Below, in pieces: positions 22,645 through 36,960 of a stretch of 64,000 nt of DNA. Under the pieces are notes generated by a model. That model was not told the DNA's origin. It ran no database searches and saw nothing but the letters and a program-made list of their open reading frames with translations. The DNA is taken from contig CAMRHE010001069.1 of NCBI GenBank assembly GCA_947044405.1, positions 173,151 to 237,150 of the forward strand. Reading direction: 5' to 3'. The translations under genes and the position numbers were made by a program. The DNA comes from Leptodactylus fallax. Lineage: Eukaryota > Chordata > Amphibia > Anura > Leptodactylidae. The first letter of the stretch is position 1. Every line of letters starts with the position of its first letter.

Positions 22645-22950
22645 GACTAAAGATGTTTGAACTTCTTGAGATTTGATTCGCAATTGTTTGCAAGGTTCAC
22701 CCACTAGTTTTCTATCAGTCCAGCCCGAGAAGGTGCAGAAAAATAGTGAACAGTCATATTCACCTTCCCAACCCTCTCCTGGGTTCCGTGGTGCCATCCA
22801 ATGCTATGTTATTTTAAGTCCCCTTCCAGTCTTCTGGGTGATGTCAGCGGCTGCAGGTGAACTTCTGAGGCCAGTGATTGGGTCTCAGCATTCACGTGGG
22901 GTGCGCTGTCATGATACTTGCATCTAAATGTCATGATGTCAGCACGCTCC
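22645..22950. mobile_element. Foldback element A, copy 5 (left half)
   Basis: Left end TAAAGATGTTTGAACTTC, the block TATTCACCTTCCCAACCCTC, and a centre with GGGTCTCAGCATTCACG and ATGATGTCAGCACGC. The right arm is absent. Confidence 0.5.
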
Positions 22951-23032
22951 ACCATCCTTCGATAGAGAACATATGCTAAACATTTCTAGGATGAGATATT
23001 CCTGGTAAACTCTTTCTTTGGTACACTTGGTA

Positions 23033-23597
23033 CTAGAGATGAGCGAATTGGTTAGTACTGAGCCGGATTCAACCCGAATATTCCAAGTTGTTAGTTTTTT
23101 TTTTACAAAACTGAACAAATGGAGATTCATCTTGGATAAGCTAAAATGGCCACTGCATTATTCCCTGGGGTCTCTACAGACTCTAGAGTATAATAGGTGG
23201 AGGCCCAGGGGGAGGTGAAAAAAATTAAAAAAGCATTTATACTCACTGTATACCTCTTTTGGGCCTCTTTGCAGCGTACGGCACTCTCTTGGTGACATCA
23301 TGAGTCAGGGCTCATCGCTAAGGCCTGTGATTGGGCCTTGTGGCCTGGGCAAGCTGAGCATCATGACGTCATGACACTCAGCGTGCCTATGTGATCGTTG
23401 GTGGCCCCACTGGTGACCCAATCACAGGCCTCATTCATGACCCCTGGGTGAAGAGACCCCAGCATACAATAATGTCACTCTTCACTTTGGCATAACTTCG
23501 GCTGTATATGCCTTAGAGAGCTAACGAAACAAACCAGGGACCCGAGCTGCCGAAGCGGAACAAATAATGAATCTTGAAAGGTTCACCATATCTACTT
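23033..23597. mobile_element. Foldback element A, copy 6
   Basis: Left end CTAGAGATGAGCGAATTG. ACTCACTGTATACCTC and TTTTGGGCCTCTTTGC are in the left arm, TGACGTCA lies at 23364 and the right end is GAAAGGTTCACCATATCT. The right arm is shortened. Confidence 0.7.
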
Positions 23598-23815
23598 GAT
23601 ACCCAAGGCTAGAATTTTTGAATGTGTCCCCTTCCTGCCCTATACTTTGACTTTATAGAACATATACATTACATACGTGGACAAAATTGTTGGTACCCCT
23701 TGTTTAAAGAAAGAAAAACCCACAATGGTCACAGAAATAACTTGAATCTGACAGACTGGAATTTGCCAAACTACATGTTGACAAGACAGAAAGCTTCTGG
23801 GAGAATGTCCTATAG

Positions 23816-26115
<2,300 letters not shown>

Positions 26116-26591
26116 AGTGTCAGAAAGCTTGGTCTCAGTCGCAGGTCATGGGTCTTGCAACAGGATAATGACCCAAAACACAGCTAAAAACCCCCAAGAA
26201 TGGCTAAGAGGAAAACATTGGACTATTCTGAAGTGGCCTTCTATGAGCCCTGACCTAAATCCTATTGAGCATCTTTGGAAGGAGCTGAAACATGTCGTCT
26301 GGAAAAGGCACCCTTCAAACCCTAGACAACTTGCAGGGATTGCCTCAAAAGGTTGTGCAACAAAATATTAAGTTAAGGGAACCATCATTTCTGTCCAGGC
26401 CTGTTTCATGAGTTTTCTTTTTAAAAAAAATTCTATTGAAGCCTGGTTGGACAGCAATGTCTGACTTTCATATGTTCATTTTCATAGAATTTTTATATAT
26501 TATTACTTTTGTCAGATTCAAGTTATTTCTGTGACCATTTTGGGTTTTTCTTTCATTAATCGAGGGGAACCAACAATGTTGTCCACGTGTG

Positions 26592-26850
26592 TATATTGAT
26601 GTGTAACACTTGTGCTTGTACAGTCGATACATTGTGTCCAATTGGCCATAGAAAGAATTTTTTCATCTATACATTAGCCTCAACATCAGTAACGCCCTAG
26701 GCACTTGCCCTGGACTGTGGAGTAAGTGACAACTTCTCTTATGAGATATTTTTGATGTTTTTACCCATCTGCTAACCACTGACCTTCATATATAGCGAAT
26801 TCTACACCTCGCCTTTCAGACCATACTGTGTGAATGTTACATCTGAGCTG
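26592..26850. other. Spacer
   Basis: Nothing recognised. Confidence 0.4.
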
Positions 26851-27330
26851 AATGTCACTTTAAAGCAGCAAAATCAAATATGTGGGTAATGAATGTTTGT
26901 TATTTGAGGCTGTTCATGGTAAATCAGTAGATGGACAGCCCGAGCACAGAAGATAAATCTCCTCCATCCAGAGTTGGCTTCTAATCAGAATTGGCAATTA
27001 GAGAGTGCGGGTAATATTTTTACAGCTGTTGTATTAATAACACATAGAGTGTATCCAGCCAGGATTTGTTGTAGACACCTCAGCAGAGTGAATGATGCAA
27101 ATAACAGATGGATAGAGAGCACTCTTATAAACACTTAGAGAGATATTACCGTCATATTGAAAAGGAATTTACTAAAGCCCTATTTATAATAATGAGCCAA
27201 GAGAATGTTCTGTGAGAAGGAGAAAAATAATTGATGCGTATATCCGTGTAATATGCAGTGCGAGAGGGATCGGATGGAAGGAAAATAGCACGATTCTCAC
27301 TATCTTATGTACAGTCTATGGAAATCTCAC
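26850..27330. promoter_or_regulatory. Candidate conserved non-coding element 1
   Basis: Non-repetitive sequence of balanced composition, rich in core motifs for homeodomain and POU factors: ATTAATAAC, GATGCAAATAACAG and CTAATCAGAATTGGCAATTAG. It has no family resemblance to the repeats around it and no coding frame. Function is inferred from texture only. Confidence 0.3.
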
Positions 27331-27478
27331 TATATGGATAATTGGGTGATAGAACCTTATTTCAAGGGCAATTCTAGTTAAGAAATCTGTTCAGGTTCAG
27401 TTCACATTTGCATTGTGGCTTACTTTTATGACAGCCCTGCCACCAGTGAGGTTGGCTGTGGTATTCATTGACTGGAAG

Positions 27479-28133
27479 AATAGAGATGAGGGAACCGATT
27501 CGTAACAGTTGAATACAAATTTAGAAAAAAATCTTGGGTTTGGCTGGACCTGAGATTTTTGGGATTCGCCATGCAAGAATCATTATTATATTCTGTGGTC
27601 TGAAAAAGTGGAGGCTCAGTGGATGTGCATAAAATTGTTAAACACTGATACTCACCTTCCCTCCCCTTTTCTTGGCTCCCTCACAATGTCTAGTGCACCT
27701 TGGTGGACATCTTCTGTCCTCTTCCAGCCTCCTGGATGACGTCGGTGACCTTGGGGGACTGCTGAGGCCTGTGATCGGGTCTCAGTGGTCAGACTGGGGA
27801 ACACCAACGTCATAAGGCCTAGATCAAAACATCATGACGTTGGCAGACCCCACTGGGTTCAGCAGTCTCTAGAGTCATTGACGTCATGCAGGAGACTGGA
27901 AGAGGACTGAAGTCCTGGAGTCCCGAAGAGATGAGAGAATGTGAATATCAGCGTTTATTATTGTTCCACACCTCCCCTGGGCCTCCAGTTACTATACTCT
28001 GAGGTCTGAAGAGATCCCCAAGTATAATAATAGCTCTTTTGAGGTGACTAAACAAGTTTGGTCTTAACCAAAACTGGTGGGCAAGTCTTGCGAATATTTT
28101 CTAAACAAATCGAGCAAAGGTTCGCCCATCTCC
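27479..28133. mobile_element. Foldback element A, copy 7 (near complete)
   Basis: Left end ATAGAGATGAGGGAACCG and right end GGTTCGCCCATCTCC. Both arms are present (ACTCACCTTCCCTCCC inverted against GAGAGAATGTGAATATCA). The centre has TGACGTCA at 27879. Confidence 0.75.
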
Positions 28134-28400
28134 AATCATTACCCACCCCCTTCCTGGTATCATATCTACCTCCAGTCATCCTCTGCCCCTTCCAGGTATC
28201 TTCTTTCACCTACTGAGTATCCTCTATCCCCTCCTTCTCCCCCTAGACATCATCTTCCTCACTCTGTGTATCATTTATCTCCTCCCCCACTAGATATCCA
28301 CTAGATATCATCTCCCTCATCCAGGTGTCTTCTGTCCTTTCCACCTCTACATACTATTCCCACATTACAGTTATCATCTTTCCCATCAGATAACATGTGG
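28134..28400. repeat. Degenerate pyrimidine-rich repeat
   Basis: Loose repetition of a motif like CCTCC plus CCAGGTATCATC, spaced about 30-40 bp apart. It looks like an old, decayed tandem repeat. Confidence 0.45.
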
Positions 28401-28574
28401 GAACCCGTAACCTTAAGAAGATGACCCATGGGATTACTGGTATCCCCTGGTCCCCTTCCTGAATTAATTTGGAGGAAAATTATTGATAATGGTCAACAGT
28501 ATGGTTTGTTATTGGCTGTTCTACAAGCCAATGTCATGCAGGTCAAAGGGAAGATTTTCCTTTTGCCTACGTGA

Positions 28575-29006
28575 CTAGTAGGTATGAGCGAACAGATTTG
28601 GATAAAACCAGAATTATCACACTAGAATTTTCCAAAAGTTTTAAGTTCAACTCACACCCTCGCAATGCTGTTATACTCTACTGGGGTCTTCTCAGACCTT
28701 AGAGTACAATAAGTTAAGTCCCAAGTCTTATAGAGTAGGTGTGCCGATGTTATAATGTCATTGGTGCACCCCACATAACATTAACCAGAGACTGGACGAG
28801 ACATGAAGAGGATTCCAGGGACCTCTAAATGTTCCGATGATGCCTAGGAGTGAGACAAAGTAAGTATAACTGTTAGTTATTTTCCCTCACCTCCCCTGTG
28901 CCTCCACTTATTACACTTTGGGGTCTGGGGAGACCCCGGAGTATAGTAATAGTACTTCTGTTTCATGCCGAACAAATTTGGAGGAGGGCCAAACCCATCT
29001 CTAGTG
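28575..29006. mobile_element. Foldback element A, copy 8 (diverged)
   Basis: Left end GTAGGTATGAGCGAACAG. TTATACTCTACTGGGGTCTT lies on the left, and the inverted CTTTGGGGTCTGGGGAGACC on the right. The right end is CCAAACCCATCTCTAG. Confidence 0.65.
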
Positions 29007-29167
29007 ACAATTTTGATTGGTTGCCCTGGAATTGGGACTGGAAATCGGTAATTGATTGGCTGGGAGGGGGGTACTCTGGGTCTTGATCAGACTCCAAGGA
29101 AGCCGCCTGTCCATGCTCGCTTGTTTGCATATTGTATATAGTTTATGTTATGTCTTTATTAGATCTC

Positions 29168-29473
29168 ATGCACACAATCGAGTTTACATCTAATGTAAGG
29201 CTGAGTTTGCAACGGAATGCAGTCGAATGACACTTGGAGTGTCATCCAAGTCCTTTCTGTGATGCATTTACGTCTATGGGGGGCTTCTGATTCATTCTGA
29301 TGACATGGATGATTATAGAGCAAGTCCTATCCTGCTCCATGTCATTGGGACAGAAAGAAGTCCCCATAGAGGTGAATACATCACGGAATGCACTCAGATG
29401 TCACTTTGAGTGTCATTTGACTGCATTCCACTTCAAACTCAGCCCCACATCGGATTCACACTTGGTCATGTGC
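29168..29473. mobile_element. Separate foldback MITE (family E)
   Basis: ATGCACACAATCGAG and GGCTGAGTTTGCAACGGAAT on the left pair with ATTCCACTTCAAACTCAGCC and TCACACTTGGTCATGTGC on the right. The arms are roughly 70 bp. The loop side also pairs CATGGATGA with CATGTCATT-type sequence. It is non-coding. Confidence 0.65.
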
Positions 29474-29866
29474 TTGGGGTCTTAGAAGGGGGTTAGAGGG
29501 AAATCTGATGTGTTGTATAGAGGCTTGAGTTTATGGCTAAGCTATAAGTTTGGTTTAAATTTTTGATCTTTGTATCGTGACCGTGGCCAAAATTTTTTTC
29601 CCGCCACCATCTAAGTGTCATGTCACATATTCCATATGTATTTTTATTCATTGTTATGTATTTCCTACATAATCCCATTTCCCATGTTCTGTCATTTACT
29701 CTCCAGCTGCCTTCCCAGCCCTCTCTGTATGATACATGTAAAAACCATCAGCCGCTCTTGTCTCTAGTGGGGATAAAAAGAGGCACATCTTGAGCTCCTC
29801 GGCCCCAATCTAAAATCTGTAATGGGGTCCCTTTCTACCTTGTGCCATTTAGAATAGTGTATATTC
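29474..29866. other. Spacer, nothing recognised
   Basis: No recognisable feature. Confidence 0.4.
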
Positions 29867-29884
29867 ATGGGCATAGCTATAGGG

Positions 29885-31180
29885 CAGTGGTCGGCAACCC
29901 CGGCACGTGTGCCAAGAGTGGCACGCGAGGCTTATTTCCCTGGCATGGACAGCAGAGTCCTCGCCCAGCTGTTTCGATCGGACCAAAAACAGCTGAAACT
30001 AAACTACTATTATTATACTGTGGGGTCTCTTCAGAGGCTCAGGAGAGGTGATGAAACATAAAAAACAATATCACTCACCTTCCCTGTGACCCCACAGTAT
30101 AATAATAGCTAGTGAGTGTCGAAAGTTGAAATATTATAAAAGTTGGAATATTATACTGTGTGCAGGGGCCACTATGGGACATAATACCATGTGCAAGGGC
30201 CGCTATAGGACGTAATACCATGTGCAGGGGCCGCTATGGGATATAATACCGTGTGCATAGGTTGCTATGGGATATAATACTGTGTGCAGAGGTTGCTATG
30301 GGACATAATACTGTGTGCAGGGGCCGCTATGGGACATAATACCGCGTGCAGGGGCCGCTATGGGACATAATACCGTGTGCAGGGGCCTCTATAGGACGTA
30401 ATACCATGTGCAGGGGCCGCTATGGGATATAATACCGCGTGCAGAGGTTGCTATGGGACATAATACCGTGTGCAGGGGCTGCTATGGGACATAATACCGC
30501 GTGCAGAGGCCGCTATGGGACATAATACCGTGTGCAGGGGCCGCTATGGGACATAATACTGTGTGCAGGAGCCTCTATAGGACGTAATACCATGTGCAGG
30601 GCCCGCTATGGGATATAATACTGTGTGCAGAGGTTGCTATGGGATATAATACCATGTGCAGAGTTTGCTATGGGATATAATACCGTGTGCAGAGGCTGCT
30701 ATGGGACATAATACCGTGTGCAGGTGCCACTGCGGGACATAATACCATTTGCAGAGGCCGTCATGGGACACATACTGTGTGCAGGCGACGCTATGGGACA
30801 TAATACTGGTCATTTTTTTTTTGTGCAAAAATGCACCATGGGAACACAGTTTTACATCAAAGTATGTATCCAGATACATAGTGTGTTTTCACCATAAGGA
30901 TGCTGCCATACGGTGCTCCTGGACACACTTACCACTAATTGGGGGCTGCACATGTACTCTCATTGCTTCTAATGGGAAAGTACAGGAGCGTCCCAAGAAA
31001 TAGCAGTAAACGCATGTGTCCTAAAGCATCTGGTGGCAGCACTTCTGTGTTATGGTTTGTGGTACATGACTTTAGTTTAGGGGTTATCAGACTTACAATT
31101 ATTGAGCGGCACTCCGAGTACCTCATCTTTGATTTTTTAATTACAATCATCACGCCGAACAAAAAGGTTGCCTATCCCTG
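29885..31180. mobile_element. hAT element with perfect 8-bp target duplication
   Basis: The left end is CAGTGGTCGGCAACC and the right end is the complement of CAGGGATAGGCAACC. Flanking CTATAGGG at 29877-29884 and 31181-31188 is an exact 8-bp duplication. The 1296-bp interior has no transposase that I can recognise. It carries a short foldback A-like patch (29998-30110) and a 31-bp minisatellite. Confidence 0.85.
30150..30815. repeat. 31-bp minisatellite inside the hAT element
   Basis: About 21 monomers of the form GTGCAGGGGCCGCTATGGGA followed by CATAATACCGT. The period is 31 bp (for example 30315 to 30346). Variant positions include CCGC/TTGC and GGGACATA/GGATATA. Confidence 0.93.
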
Positions 31181-31240
31181 CTATAGGGGGTGCAGAGGTA
31201 GCAGTCACTACCAAGCTTTGAACCCTGAGGGGATCTCAAA

Positions 31241-31890
31241 GTCAGCAACTGCTACTCTTGCACCAAGTTTTGGGCAAAAAAATTGTGACTTCTTATGCCT
31301 TGTATGCCAGAAAATTAGCATACAAGGCATCATACATCTGCCCCATTATTTGCACATGTTTTAGCGCCCTCTACAGGGTGCTGCTGCATTTTTTAAGTTT
31401 GTATGTAGGGCAGCCATGGCAGTGTGCACCTGTTTACATTTATTCTACTTTGGAGGTGCTTTTCTGACTTTTTGTCTTTTAGATAGGATGTGCAAGAAAA
31501 TATTCTAATTCTAGCCAGGTTTCTACTGAGGTCTCTTGTGCTAATAATATCGGGGGTAATGCAGTGTCTGCAAGCCAAAAAATGGAGAGGATCATAACAA
31601 GCGAAAATAGGAGATTAAAGGCTAAGAATTTCAATGGTTTCTATAGAAACAAAGTTCATAGACACAAAAACAAAAATTTAAAGAAAATAAAGAAAACAAC
31701 TAAACCTTTGGGGTCAATTACAGTAATAGTGAGTATCGGAATAAAAAAAAATCTGAGTCCCTTTAAAGTTGGAATTTGATTTTTGATAGATGGAGAAGGT
31801 TTTTTTTTATTTTTTGAGTCTAAAGGGCAATACACAGGCTAACCCACAAATGAATATGGGATGTAGATCCAGAAAACTCCTCTCAGCATC
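31241..31890. other. Spacer with possible old repeat
   Basis: GTGACTTCTTATGCCTTGTA and TGCCAGAAAATTAG resemble a segment near 33065-33095, so an old dispersed repeat is likely. No gene seen. Confidence 0.35.
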
Positions 31891-31910
31891 ACATACATAC
31901 TTGATTGTTA

Positions 31911-32836
31911 TACACTATGTTTTATAGATAGGTTCCTAGGAGCTCTGACAGTGTTATACACTATGTTTTATAGATAGGTTCCTAGGAGCCCTGACAGTGT
32001 TCTACACTATGTTTTATAGATAGGTTCCTAGGAGCCCTGACAGTGCTATACACTATGTTTTATAGATAGGTTCCTAGGAGCCCTGACAGTGTTCTACACT
32101 ATGTTTTATAGATAGGTTCCTAGGAGCCCTGACAGTGTTCTACACTATGTTTTATAGATAGGTTCCTAGGAGCCCTGACAGTGTTATACGCTATGTTTTA
32201 TAGATAGGTTCCTAGGAGCCCTGACAGTGTTCTACACTATGTTTTATAGATAGGTTCCTAGGAGCCCTGACAGTGTTATACACTATGTTTTATAGATAGG
32301 TTCCTAGGAGCCCTGACAGTGTTATACACTATGTTTTATAGATAGGTTCCTTGGAGCCCTGACAGTGCTATACACCATGTTTTATAGATAGGTTCCTAGG
32401 AGCCCTGACAGTGTTATACACTATGTTTTATAGATAGGTTCCTAGGAGCCCTGACAGTGTTATACACTATGTTTTATAGATAGGTTCCTAGGAGCCCTGA
32501 CAGTGTTATACACTATGTTTTATAGATAGATTCCTTGGAGCCCTGACAGTGCTATACACCATGTTTTATAGATAGGTTCCTAGGAGCCCTGACAGTGCTA
32601 TACACTATGTTTTATAGATAGGATCCTGGGAGCCCTGACAGTGTTATACAGTATGTTTTATAGATAGGTTCCTAGGATTCCTGACAGTGTTCTACACTAT
32701 GTTTTATAGATAGGTTCCTAGGAGCCCTGACAGTGTTATACACTATGTTTTATAGATAGGTTCCTAGGAGCCCTGACAGTGTTATACACTATGTTTTATA
32801 GATAGGTTCCTAGGAGCCCTGACAGTGCTATACACT
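31911..32836. repeat. 46-bp minisatellite
   Basis: About 20 monomers of TACACTATGTTTTATAGATA plus GGTTCCTAGGAGCCCTGACA plus GTGTTA. The period is 46 bp (32003 to 32049), with few differences between monomers. The palindrome CTAGGAGCCCTGACAG-type core is constant. Confidence 0.95.
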
Positions 32837-33271
32837 GTACATTGGCATTGTAAAACACCAGTCTTCATAACCCCTGAGCTGGTGAAGGGTGTGCATCTAG
32901 AGGGAAATCTACAACAGGCCATAGCTGGCATAGATTACCACCATCATTTACACCAAATTTCTACATTAATAAAACTTCACACTCTTGCCAAATCCCTTTT
33001 TTGGGAAAGTGAGTGGGCGGCGTAAAAAGGCTTTTTTTTACGTAAAAACCCGATTTCCACTAAAAATGTGACTTTTTATAACTTGTATACCAGAAAACTA
33101 CTCTGAATGGACACAACCAAAATATGCTACAAGAAAAATCTATCACATAACTGCCAACATACAACATCCCTACTGTAAACATGTTACAATAAAAAGTTCT
33201 GTAATACACCAATATGTATCATAACACACATGATATGGTATTAAAATGAAAGTCCCAAATAAACAGCAGGC
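32837..33271. other. Spacer, probable old dispersed repeat
   Basis: The text after the array (CTAGAGGGAAATCTACAACA, CATAGATTACCACC) resembles 48970-49020 and is likely an old mobile element. The family is not identified. Confidence 0.3.
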
Positions 33272-33272
33272 A

Positions 33273-33345
33273 GGGGTGTAACTAAGGAGTCATGGGCCCT
33301 GGTTCAAAAGCTCAGCTTGTGCCCCTCTGTTTAACTTCTACAACC
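33273..33345. mobile_element. hAT MITE end fragment
   Basis: CAGGGGTGTAACTA is the same type of end as CAGGGGCATAACTA at 15939. It is followed by GGGCCCTGGTTCAAAAG. No opposite end was found. Confidence 0.45.
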
Positions 33346-33441
33346 ATCAGTCGCATCCAATCTGTACATTTTAGCAGTATTTACATTTCCCATTCTTTCT
33401 ATATTTGGGTCCATACCTCCATGAATCCTTCCCTCTGATGA

Positions 33442-34022
33442 GTAGAGATGGGCGGACCCTCCAAGATTTGTTTTGGGGTGGCTCGAGAGTCTGATTAGTT
33501 TTGGGTCAAAACAGAAATTAAATTATTATAATTATTATACTCTGGGGTCTCTAATAGGTGAAGGCCCATGGGAGGTGTAAAAAATAACAAACATTTATAG
33601 TCACCTTCCCTCACCTCTTTTGGGCCTCCTTGCAGCGTCCGCCGCTCTTTCTCTGTCTCCTCGTTGATGTCATGTGCTGCACAGTGAAACTCATCGTGCC
33701 GATGTGACCACTATGGCCCAATCACAGGCCTCAGGGGTAACCCCAGGTGCCCAGACATCCCTGGAGAGTGCCTGGACACCCCGAGGCCCAAAAGAGATGA
33801 GGGAAGGTGAGTATAAATGTTTTTATTTTTACACCTCCCCTGGGCATTCACCTATCATACTATGAGGACTGAAGAGACTCCAGAGTATAATAATTTACAA
33901 TAATGTGTGTTGCAGTGGCCATTTTATTCCATCCAAGATGAATCCCCAATTGTTTAGTTTCTTTAAAATTTGGGATATTCGTATTGAACTTGCCTTGTGC
34001 CTAAGTGGTTTGCCCATCTCTA
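33442..34022. mobile_element. Foldback element A, copy 9 (near complete)
   Basis: The ends are TAGAGATGGGCGGACC and GGTTTGCCCATCTCTA. Left arm CACCTTCCCTCACCTCTTTT is matched by right arm AAAAGAGATGAGGGAAGGTG, and CACCTCCCCTGGGCATTCAC sits opposite the left GGTGAAGGCCCATGGGAGG. This is the clearest copy for defining the family. Confidence 0.8.
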
Positions 34023-34267
34023 CTGGTGACCATCTTCTCTTTTCCCCATGAAAGGGTTAATGTTCTCCTTTCTGACAGTGGCAGGCCGTGTATCATAAAT
34101 TCTTTCAATCCAGTGCACCAGAGGGGCAGAGGTGATAAATTTATGATGCCAGCTATTAAAAGGGATCAGAAAGGAAATCAAAGACGTTTATCCAGCTCTA
34201 GTGTGGTGAGGGGGAGCTTTCGGCTTAGGGGCCCAGTGGCAGCTGTGATAACTGTGACCCCAGTGAC

Positions 34268-34268
<1 letters not shown>

Positions 34269-34315
<47 letters not shown>
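34269..34315. repeat. (TA)n microsatellite
   Basis: An uninterrupted TA run of over 40 bp. Confidence 0.97.
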
Positions 34316-34318
<3 letters not shown>

Positions 34319-34329
34319 ATGGGGGGACA

Positions 34330-34780
34330 TTATATAGCAAATAGAGATCGCCTTTTATCTGCCGTGGTGTAAATTAAATAAAGTAATTCACAATTAAGGC
34401 AATCTGCGGCGAGCCGGCATCACGGATCGGTGCAATTCACTCCTGCCATCCCGAACGCACATTATTAAACCCGTATTTATTTCCGAGGGAATGCCATTTA
34501 AACGCTAAAAGGCATTTATGCAAATGTTGTTATGTTGCTATAGAAACAGGGTTAAACACAGCTCATTGATACTTGGGCAGACAATTAATGATCACACTTG
34601 GCATTTGGCAGGTAATAGAATGGAAAATTCAGATATACAAGCTGCAAACAATTAAATTTAATTTATATTAGGTCAACCTATTCAGCATAATACAATGCGA
34701 GCCGCAGAGTAAACAAATACTGAATAATGGAGGGGGAGACAGCGGCGTGCCATGGTGCAGGTGAACACATCTACATAGAG
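34330..34780. promoter_or_regulatory. Candidate conserved non-coding element 2 (RFX and octamer motifs)
   Basis: Non-repetitive, balanced sequence with dense recognisable sites: octamer ATGCAAAT at 34518-34525, X-box-like GTTGCTATAGAAAC at 34534-34547 (RFX consensus GTTGCYATRGAAAC), and several TAAT cores (ACAATTAATGATCAC, ACAATTAAATTTAAT). It has no open frame and no repeat resemblance. Vertebrate developmental enhancers have this texture. Conservation itself could not be checked. Confidence 0.4.
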
Positions 34781-35607
34781 ATGAATAGGCAAAGCAGACG
34801 ATATTAGGAAAATGTTGGCCAAACAAAGATGTGTGAGTGATGGGTTCATGGTATGCCCAATATTTTAGTGCCAGCTGTGGATGACGGCGCCAATGTCAAG
34901 TACAGTCATTGACAAAAAATAATGCATCAAGTCGGAGTCGTTGGACTGGACTGAAGCTTTATCAGTCTGATGTAATGATCACAATATTAGAGCAAAAAGA
35001 GATGGTCCCCTGGTGGGCCAGTCTGACCCTGGCTGGTTATCAAAAGGGATGTCTCATCAGAGATCAATGTCTATAATGAGGTCCGCAGGGCGATCAGTCC
35101 TGCGCCCGACATTCCTGGCAAACAGTTGATTTAGCCAGGAATAGATATAGTCACTGCAGGGGAAATGTCGTATTATATGGTGACCAATGACCTTTCAGTA
35201 AATAGCCTCCCTTCCAATACAAGGACAACTGCATCTATAGAGTGGCTTTCCATTCTGACTTATAGTGGGGGGTTCTGATGTCTATGCACCTTTTTGTGGT
35301 ATGTTAATTGTAAATTTGGGGTGGCCTAGTATTAGCGCTTTTCATGTTAAGACAGATGAGCACTAGCCTTCCAGGGTGAGGACCCATATCTTATCTTACT
35401 AAATGTATATATCTGTGACTGGGAGTGTCTGGAGTTTTCCCATCCCAGAAATGATGGTACCTTTAAGTCCTCACCGTACACCGAACAATTACAACCTACC
35501 ACTGTGAATAGACAATGGCCTGATAAAAGCAAATTCCACAAGTTTCAAGATAAGATATATAAGATATCTGTTACTAAATAGATGTTTCACGATTGCATTT
35601 ACGTAAT
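34781..35607. other. Spacer, nothing recognised
   Basis: Probably single-copy DNA. No exon or repeat identified. Confidence 0.35.
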
Positions 35608-36060
35608 GCCAGTGTCCCATGGTCAAAGCCGTGAGGTTACCTGCTAGTCTTGCCAAGCTGTCCCTGCTCTTCCCCTCTGCTGGAGAGGAAGTTCTGCAAA
35701 GGTCTTCTTTCTGCATTTTGCCTCTTTACCTGTGTATTGATCCTGGCTTGCTACTTTTTTCCTGCTGCCTGATCTTCACTCTGCTGATTTCCTGTATCTG
35801 ACCCTGGCTTGTTCCTGACCTCTGAATTTGTGCTACCGGCCAAGACCTGCTGCCTATTTACTGACTCTTTGTGTACTCTGCCAGTCCTGACCACAGCTTG
35901 TACTGGACTACTCTGATGTCTGTTCCTTCAGTGCTTTGCGTCGGTCTCTCTTAAGTTGTCATGGTCAGCCGTCACCTACACCAAGACTACTTCTAGAGGT
36001 AGCAATCTGGTTGTCTCCTGCAGCAAAGTCCAGATCCTTGTATTGGGGTTATAACTAAAG
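35608..36060. repeat. Pyrimidine-rich dispersed repeat, possibly LTR-element leader
   Basis: Repeated CCTGGCTTG, TTCCTGACC and CTGCCTGATC phrases resemble leader or LTR sequence of Gypsy-type elements in frogs as I recall them. No ends or target duplication were found. Confidence 0.3.
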
Positions 36061-36960
36061 TGTGTGCAAACCAGGGGGCCACATACACAGCAAACTCAGG
36101 AGCAGCCCAAAGTAAAATTAGTTTGGTGGCATAGTGTGTCCACACCCTGACCCATGTGTATGTCACTATTCAGAACTCCTGTGACTCTACTGTCGCATAC
36201 ACTCATGATGTTTAGTTTGGGCCATGGTAGAATTGAAGCTTACAGCATCACAAATCCATGTTATACTGTTAGTTCACCCCAAACAAGTCAAGTAAGAGGC
36301 AGCTTGGAGGGTTACTCAAATTTTTTAATTCTCAATATAATTCCCATCATGCTCCACTATAGACATTCTGCTAACCATAGTTCAGTGCTAGCCAGTATTC
36401 TGTTGGTGCCACCTTCAAGTCCATCAGTTCCCATGAGTACCATCCACCATGTCTCTAGGATCACAAACTCCAGTTCCCTATAGGCACAAGTCTCAATGCC
36501 CATATGGGTCCTAGCCCCAACAGTGCCCCAACAGTGCCAAAAACAGTGCTTATGCCCTCTATCACAAGCCAGTCATTACTCATCTGCCCGCCATCCCTCA
36601 CATAGAAGGTACTCACTTGTAACGTTCTGCTCCTGCATTAATCTATTTCATCAGTGCAAGGGAGAAAAAAACAGGACAGCTGTCACTTGACAGCTCTCCT
36701 AATGGATGGTCTTTTGACAGCTGCATCTGTAAGATCAGCTGAACCACTGTGGATCAAGTAGGGAGTTATTTGTTGCCACCCTCCTCCTCCCTGGGAAGAG
36801 GCTCCTACACCTTAATCTGCCTATGCCTGCCTGGCTAATAATATGATACTGAAATCTATAGGTAATAATAAGAATCAGAATGGAATCTTCCTATATGACT
36901 GAAGTCACCCTTTAAGTAAGTAGCATTATATAATTCAGAAATTCAAGACAACACATTTAA
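36061..36960. other. Spacer, nothing recognised
   Basis: Open frames of 109 and 64 codons occur without start context, domain or codon pattern to support a gene. Confidence 0.35.

Larger units (their letters stand above)
29867..31240. mobile_element. Older hAT-type MITE, split by a younger hAT
   Basis: GGGCATAGCTATAGGG (29870-29884) and CTATAGGGGGTGCAGAGG (31181-31198) are the two sides of one interrupted sequence of the CAGGGGCATAACTA type seen at 15939. The right limit is uncertain. Confidence 0.5.

Noticed and set aside
34005..34316. 103-codon frame ending in alternating Y-I residues
   Set aside because: The end is translated (TA)n. The start lies in the end of a foldback A copy.
36154..36483. 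109-codon plus-strand frame
   Set aside because: No domain, signal or splice context, and composition like the surrounding spacer. Chance frame.
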